Part shown: positions 59,922-64,000 of the stretch, piece after piece
How positions within the stretch are numbered: the first letter of the stretch is position 1
Layout: every line of letters starts with the position of its first letter
Assembly (NCBI GenBank): GCA_913057945.1
Contig: CAJXOF010000001.1
Coordinates: 1 to 64,000, forward strand
Source: an uncultured Hyphomonadaceae bacterium
GTDB lineage: Bacteria; Pseudomonadota; Alphaproteobacteria; Caulobacterales; Hyphomonadaceae
Reading direction: 5' to 3'
Length of the DNA stretch: 64,000 nt
Made by a program: the position numbers and the translations under genes
The notes under the pieces: model-generated
What the model was told of the DNA's origin: nothing
Seen by the model: the letters and a program-made list of their open reading frames with translations, nothing else
Database searches by the model: none

Positions 59922-59952
59922 GCCTCTCTCTCGACCTCCAAACCCGTCACGG
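59922..59952. repeat. 31-bp leader repeat, copy 1 (parB-like gene)
   Basis: Identical over 31 bases to 61245-61275. It starts GCCTCTCTCTCGACCTCC and ends GTCACGG, 31 to 61 bases upstream of the parB-like start. A CTTCCTC/GAGGAAG hairpin lies further upstream. Confidence 0.85.
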
Positions 59953-60017
59953 AGAACCCGGCCCGCCTCTTCCTCTTGAGGAAGCGACGGACCGGAAAGG
60001 CGGAGCGCCGGCCGCAG

Positions 60018-61214
60018 CTACGCCGCGCGCTCGAGGAGCTTCTTCGCCTTGCCCTCCATTTCGAGCCGGGTGTCCTGCTGCGGCTTCGACCGGGCGACGG
60101 CGGTGATGCCCTGCACGAAATCGAATACGGACTCCGGCGGCCGACCTTCTTCGGCGAGGACTGTCTCGACGATTCTGGCCGTCTCCGCCTTGGAGAAGCC
60201 CCGTTTGCGGAGGAAGTCGGTGCGGTCATCGTCGCTGTGGGCGACGATGCGCTCGCGCGCTGCTCGAATGCCTTCGACGAAGGGTCGCGGCGAGGAGTCA
60301 GCGAAGCGGGTCAGCGCCGGCGCCGCCTCGTGCGCGAAGCGATTGGCGGCGTATTTGGAATGTCGGATGCTAATTTCCTGGAAGTCCTCAACGCCCCAGA
60401 GATTGCGGTTCTGGCAGACGGCGCGCAGATAGAAACTGGCGATGCCGAGCGTCTTCGCGCCGACTTCAGAATTCCAGCAATAGAAGCCCCGGAAATAGAG
60501 ATCGGGAGATCCGTCGGACAGCTTGCCCGCCTCGATCGGGTTCATGTCGTCGACCAGGAAGAGGAAGACGTCTCGGTCGGAGGCGTAGAGCGTGGTCGTG
60601 TCCTTGGTGATGTCGACCATCGGATTGTAGACGCCGCTCGACCAGTCGAGCGTGCCGGGCACTTTCCAGCGCGTATCGCCAGTTCCGTTCCCCGCGATCT
60701 TCTGCACGGCCGCCACGAGTTCGTGGTCGTAGATGCGGCCATAATCCGGGCCGGTGACGGCGCGCAGTTCCGTGCGCCCGTCTTCGGTTTCCAGCGTCTT
60801 GATCTGCTCGGCTCGGTGCGAGGTGAGCCCGTATTGCAGGTTGATGCCCGCAAGCGGCGCCGGGAGCTGGCGCAGATAGGCCGCCGGCGCGCTGACTAGG
60901 CTGGCGAGCTGGCCGAAGCTCCAATGGGTCGGCGCGACCGGCGCCTCGGCGTCGGGCAGGATGAGCGCCAGGTTTTCCGGATCGTCGCGATGGGCTTCAA
61001 CGCGGATCGCCGCGCTCTCGACTGTCCGCGTGCGGCTGCGCTCGGCGCGGCCCTTCACCGACGCGTAGAGCTCCGACAGGGACAGATAGCGCTCGTCATT
61101 CGGCCGGGAAAACCATTCCGAGGAGACGCGGCCGATCCGCTCTCCGCGCGAGATATCGACTTTGTAGCCGCCGCTCGCGTCGCGCCGGCCGTCCAGGGTT
61201 TCAAGGTTGGTCAT
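60018..61214 (-). CDS. DUF932 family protein
   Basis: A 398-residue DUF932 protein (SFGQLASLVSAPAAYLRQLP, INLQYGLTSHRAEQIKTLET, LDWSSGVYNPMVDIT, FYLRAVCQNRNLWGVEDFQE, SIRHSKYAANRFAHE). The family is common on phages, plasmids and ICEs. Its function is not established, although a link to recombination or anti-defence has been suggested by context. It precedes the parB-like gene by 126 bp in the same direction. Confidence 0.9.
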   Translation of the reverse strand: MTNLETLDGRRDASGGYKVDISRGERIGRVSSEWFSRPNDERYLSLSELYASVKGRAERSRTRTVESAAIRVEAHRDDPENLALILPDAEAPVAPTHWSFGQLASLVSAPAAYLRQLPAPLAGINLQYGLTSHRAEQIKTLETEDGRTELRAVTGPDYGRIYDHELVAAVQKIAGNGTGDTRWKVPGTLDWSSGVYNPMVDITKDTTTLYASDRDVFLFLVDDMNPIEAGKLSDGSPDLYFRGFYCWNSEVGAKTLGIASFYLRAVCQNRNLWGVEDFQEISIRHSKYAANRFAHEAAPALTRFADSSPRPFVEGIRAARERIVAHSDDDRTDFLRKRGFSKAETARIVETVLAEEGRPPESVFDFVQGITAVARSKPQQDTRLEMEGKAKKLLERAA

Positions 61215-61244
61215 GGGTCAATCTCCGCGACAGGTCGGCCGAGA

Positions 61245-61275
61245 GCCTCTCTCTCGACCTCCAAACCCGTCACGG
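61245..61275. repeat. 31-bp leader repeat, copy 2 (DUF932 gene)
   Basis: A perfect copy of 59922-59952 at the same distance (31 to 61 bases) upstream of the DUF932 start. The adjoining GGTCGGCCGA also resembles the GCTGGCCGAA next to copy 1, so the conserved unit is somewhat longer. Confidence 0.85.
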
Positions 61276-61307
61276 CGAAAGCCGCCGAACTCTTACTCTT
61301 TATCGGG

Positions 61308-61317
61308 GAACATGTTC
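61308..61317. promoter_or_regulatory. Palindrome between divergent DUF932 and 61435 genes
   Basis: GAACATGTTC is a perfect 10-bp palindrome in the 220-bp divergent intergenic region. It could be an operator for one of the element's regulators. It does not fit the alphaproteobacterial LexA pattern GTTC-N7-GTTC. Confidence 0.35.
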
Positions 61318-61434
61318 GTCTTGATTGGCCAGGCATTTGGCGCAGCACCGCCGAACACCTGTCTTCGCCGCCATTGACGCTTCACCCGGATGCGGAGCAT
61401 TTCTCCGCGTACTACGGGGCGGCACAGTCGCTTC

Positions 61435-61713
61435 ATGTCCAATTCCGTACCCAAACGCCGGCAGCGTTCGCGCGCGGCAAAAATTGATCTTTACGACTAC
61501 GCGCAGATTCCGGAACCGAAGCCGCGTGGACGTCCCGAACCAGAGTTGACCGACTGGCGCGTCACCGATGAGTGGCTGAAGCGCGTGCCGGTCACTTCGT
61601 CCGAAGTGGATGTGTTTGAGGCCTGGTTCGGTGATCTGTTCGACGATTTGTTCGGCCCCTTGGGTTCGGTTGGCTCCTTGACAAAGTTATCATCTAAAGA
61701 TAACCTAATATGA
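61435..61713 (+). CDS. Small hypothetical protein of the recombinase operon
   Basis: A 92-residue protein: a basic N-terminus (VPKRRQRSRAAKIDLYDYAQ), then PRGRPEPELTDWRVTDEWLK and an acidic amphipathic segment (FEAWFGDLFDDLFGPLG). I cannot assign a function. Its stop overlaps the start of the DUF6516 gene (ATGA), so it is the first gene of a four-gene overlapping run that ends in the recombinase. Confidence 0.7.
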   Translation: MSNSVPKRRQRSRAAKIDLYDYAQIPEPKPRGRPEPELTDWRVTDEWLKRVPVTSSEVDVFEAWFGDLFDDLFGPLGSVGSLTKLSSKDNLI

Positions 61714-62069
61714 CAGAGGAGACATACGATCCGAGCCTTGACGCCTTGCTCGATCTCGATGGCCAGGTGCTCGTCATCGACCCTGCGGGCAGGCATTGGG
61801 TGAAGTTCGTCGTTACGCGCGTGCCCGTTAGCCCGGAGAAGCCCCATGGGCTCGACTATTCGCTGACGCTGCACGGACCTGACGGCGAGCGGCTTGTCGG
61901 CTTCGACAATGCTCATCCTGTCGGCCGCCGCAAACGCGGAGAACCGCAGGATCACCGCCACCGGCTCCGGACCGTGCGTCCCTATGACTATCAGGATGCC
62001 GCGAGCCTGATCGTCGATTTCTGGGAGACGGTGGATGCAGTGTTAAAGGAGCGAGGCGTACTGCAATGA
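61710..62069 (+). CDS. DUF6516-like protein (putative toxin partner)
   Basis: A 119-residue protein: LDLDGQVLVIDPAGRHWVKF, LDYSLTLHGPDGERLVGFDN, and a C-terminal RPYDYQDAASLIVDFWETVD. This is the DUF6516 pattern, usually paired with an HVO_A0114-type DNA-binding protein, as here. The pair is annotated elsewhere as a toxin-antitoxin-like module. It overlaps the next gene by four bases. Confidence 0.8.
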   Translation: MTEETYDPSLDALLDLDGQVLVIDPAGRHWVKFVVTRVPVSPEKPHGLDYSLTLHGPDGERLVGFDNAHPVGRRKRGEPQDHRHRLRTVRPYDYQDAASLIVDFWETVDAVLKERGVLQ

Positions 62070-62458
62070 CGACGTTGAAGATCGGCATCGCCGATTATGA
62101 GGAGATGAAGGCCCGCACCATGCGGATCGCCCGCGGCGAGCAAAAGCCGGGGCCGGACGATCCGAAGGTATGGTTCACATCGACCGAGTCCTTTGCCCAG
62201 GTGCTGTCAGCCGGTAATCGCGAACTGTTGCGGACCATCGCCGAACGCGCACCGGCTTCGCTTGACGAGTTGGCGGAGATGACTGGGCGCGCCAAATCGA
62301 ACTTGTCGCGAACGCTGAAGAAGATGGCCGAATACGGTTTGGTCGAGATGGAACCGGAAGGGCGCCGGCGGCGTCCGCGAGTCCTCTACGACCGTGTTTC
62401 GCTTGATCTGACGTTGACCGGCGAGGAATGGCGAAAGGCAGCGGGAGGCGCATCATGA
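62066..62458 (+). CDS. HVO_A0114-like winged-helix DNA-binding protein
   Basis: A 130-residue protein with a MarR-like winged helix: ELLRTIAERAPASLDELAEM, TGRAKSNLSRTLKKMAEYGL, VEMEPEGRRRRPRVLYDRVS. It is the likely antitoxin or repressor of the preceding DUF6516 gene. Its stop overlaps the recombinase start (ATGA), so it may also control recombinase synthesis. Confidence 0.85.
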   Translation: MTTLKIGIADYEEMKARTMRIARGEQKPGPDDPKVWFTSTESFAQVLSAGNRELLRTIAERAPASLDELAEMTGRAKSNLSRTLKKMAEYGLVEMEPEGRRRRPRVLYDRVSLDLTLTGEEWRKAAGGAS

Positions 62459-64000
62459 ACGCACCGCAAAACGCCGTGAAGCTCCGCGCCGCGCTTTACC
62501 TGCGCGTCTCGACGACGCGGCAGGCCGAGCATGACGTCTCGATCCCTGACCAGAAACGCCAGGGCGAAGCGTGGTGCGAGGCGCGCGGCTACGAACTCGT
62601 CGAGACCTATGTGGAGCCAGGAGCGTCAGCAACGAACGACAAGCGCCCCGAATTCCAGCGCATGATCGAGGCGGGTACGTCCAAGCCCTCAGCCTTCGAC
62701 ATCGTGGTCGTCCACTCATTCAGCCGTTTCTTCCGCGACCATTTCGAGCTGGAGTTCTACGTCCGGAAGCTCGCCAAGAACGGCGTCAAGCTCGTCTCCA
62801 TCACCCAGGAGATGGGCGACGATCCCATGCACGTCATGATGCGCCAGATCATGGCGCTGTTCGATGAATATCAGTCCAAGGAGAACGCCAAGCACGTCCT
62901 GCGCGCGCTCAAGGAAAACGCCCGCCAGGGCTTCTGGAACGGCTCGCGCCCGCCCGTCGGCTATCGCGTGGTCGCGGCCGAACAGCGCGGCGCCAAGACC
63001 AAGAAGAAACTGGAGATCGATCCGCTGCACGCCGACACGATCCGGCTGATCTATCGCCTCGCCCTGGAAGGGGACGGAACGCGCGGGGCCATGGGCGTCA
63101 AAGCGATCGCCACGCATCTCAATGGCAGGGGCATCTTCACGCGAGACGGCGGCCGCTGGGGCATCGGACAGGTTCATCGCATCCTGACCCGGCGGACCTA
63201 TATCGGCGAGCATCAATGGGGCAAGCATCGCAAGAACAAGGAGCCGACCAAGCCGGAAGACCTGGTGACGGTTCCGGTTCCGCCGATCATAGACCGCAAG
63301 ACCTTCGACGCCGTGCAGAAGCTGATGCAGGCGCGCAATCCCAAGGTCGCGCCGCCACGCGTAGTGACAGGACCAACCTTGCTGACGGGGATCTGCTTTT
63401 GCGGCAAGTGCGGCGGCGCCATGACCATCCGCACTGGCAAGAGCGGGCGTTACCGCTACTACGCCTGCTCGATCAAGGCGCGTCAGGGCGAGACTGGCTG
63501 CAAGGGCCGGACAATCCCGATGGATAAGCTCGATACGCTGGTTGCTCAGCATCTGGAGGAGCGTCTGCTGACGTCTGATCGGCTGGAAGAGGTTCTCGTC
63601 GATGTGCTCGACCGACGGCAAGAGCGCGCTGAGCGCCGCCGTGAGCACATCGCCGAACTGAACCGGCGGGCAACGGAATCGGAGCTGCGGCTGAAACGCC
63701 TTTACGACGCCATCGAGATCGGCGTCGCCGACCTCGACGATCCGGCGCTGAAAGAGCGCATCGCCGGTCTGAAAGTCCTTCGTGATCAGGCGAAAACCGA
63801 CGCGGAACGCGCCGAAGCCATGCTCGACAGCGCCACTCATCAGGCCGTCACGCCGGAAATGATCGAGAGATTCGCCGCAGCGGCCCGCGAGAAAATGCGG
63901 TTGGAGGGCGGCGGCTATCGGCGCGATCATCTGCGCGCGTTAGCTCAGCGCGTCGAGGTCGACGAGCGCGAAGTGCGCATCATGGGATCGAAGAACGAGC
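62455..64000 (+). CDS. Large serine recombinase (runs off the window)
   Basis: At least 515 residues, open at the window end. The N-terminal resolvase domain has LYLRVSTTRQAE with the catalytic serine near residue 19, FDIVVVHSFSRFFRD and MGDDPMHVMMRQIMALFDEY. It is followed by the recombinase domain (GIFTRDGGRWGIGQVHRILT), a zinc ribbon (ICFCGKCGGAMT) and a coiled coil. It would integrate and excise the conjugative element. The start at 62455 overlaps the antitoxin-like gene. The att site is not visible; it probably lies beyond 64000. Confidence 0.92.
   Translation, partial: MNAPQNAVKLRAALYLRVSTTRQAEHDVSIPDQKRQGEAWCEARGYELVETYVEPGASATNDKRPEFQRMIEAGTSKPSAFDIVVVHSFSRFFRDHFELEFYVRKLAKNGVKLVSITQEMGDDPMHVMMRQIMALFDEYQSKENAKHVLRALKENARQGFWNGSRPPVGYRVVAAEQRGAKTKKKLEIDPLHADTIRLIYRLALEGDGTRGAMGVKAIATHLNGRGIFTRDGGRWGIGQVHRILTRRTYIGEHQWGKHRKNKEPTKPEDLVTVPVPPIIDRKTFDAVQKLMQARNPKVAPPRVVTGPTLLTGICFCGKCGGAMTIRTGKSGRYRYYACSIKARQGETGCKGRTIPMDKLDTLVAQHLEERLLTSDRLEEVLVDVLDRRQERAERRREHIAELNRRATESELRLKRLYDAIEIGVADLDDPALKERIAGLKVLRDQAKTDAERAEAMLDSATHQAVTPEMIERFAAAAREKMRLEGGGYRRDHLRALAQRVEVDEREVRIMGSKNE

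Noticed and set aside
58425..60899. A very long plus-strand open frame (824 codons)
   Set aside because: It lies opposite the parB-like and DUF932 genes. It is arginine/valine-rich shadow coding typical of high-GC antisense and has no recognisable domain.
61308..61317. LexA-type SOS box
   Set aside because: The palindrome GAACATGTTC does not give the GTTC-N7-GTTC spacing of alphaproteobacterial LexA sites.
62716..63930. A 404-codon minus-strand open frame
   Set aside because: It is antisense to the serine recombinase, whose motifs are unmistakable; no domain or ribosome-binding site supports the antisense frame.

Overview
The window is a mosaic accessory region, most likely from an alphaproteobacterium (Sphingomonadales, Hyphomonadaceae, Parvibaculum-like or Rhizobiales). 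This is inferred from the type of trb/traG/VirD2 conjugation module, the DUF736/DUF2840/DUF2285/DUF932/ParB gene set that travels with it, and the sphingomonad-style TonB receptor. No rRNA, tRNA or CRISPR array was seen.

Region 1 (1-22.1 kb) is catabolic cargo between two inverted copies of one IS3-family element: its terminus at 1-54 and a complete copy at 22103-23372. A tightly overlapping minus-strand operon runs from a GntR regulator through a nitronate-monooxygenase-like flavoprotein, a cysteine-less SCP2-thiolase-like aldolase, its DUF35 partner, two acyl-CoA dehydrogenases, an acyl-CoA ligase, a Baeyer-Villiger monooxygenase and an alpha/beta hydrolase. A CYP153-type P450 diverges from it. 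Together these suggest terminal hydroxylation of an alkyl side chain, CoA activation, dehydrogenation, retro-aldol removal of the chain to leave a ketone, then Baeyer-Villiger insertion and ester or lactone hydrolysis. Such a route would suit an alkylated alicyclic compound, terpenoid or steroid. After the P450 comes an IS3 transposase gene split by two tandem IS110/IS1111-type elements. Next is a block bounded by inverted IS termini: a TonB receptor, a decayed marR, a hydrolase and a thioesterase. Decayed hsp20 and PEBP fragments follow.

Region 2 (23.5-35.1 kb) is a complete OCT-plasmid-type alkane cluster. alkB-alkG-alkH-alkJ-alkK-alkL lie on the minus strand, and alkS-alkT diverge from alkB. 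It encodes the outer-membrane channel, membrane alkane hydroxylase, rubredoxin, rubredoxin reductase, alcohol and aldehyde dehydrogenases, acyl-CoA synthetase and MalT/LuxR-type activator needed to take medium-chain alkanes to acyl-CoA. IS debris flanks both sides.

Region 3 (35.6-64 kb) is a conjugative element backbone. In transcription order it holds AlpA-like HTH, DUF2840, TraF peptidase, DUF736, lytic transglycosylase, VirD2-like relaxase, TraG, CopG, trbBCDEJ-trbK-trbLFGI and DUF2274. Beyond it lie regulatory and maintenance genes (DUF2285, XRE, DUF736, DUF2493, toprim, ParB, DUF932). A DUF6516/HVO_A0114-type pair then overlaps a large serine recombinase that runs off the window end. The recombinase, and the absence of any visible repA or parA, favour an integrative conjugative element over a plasmid. 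The element thus carries two independent alkyl-chain oxidation systems, AlkB and CYP153, as IS-bounded cargo.
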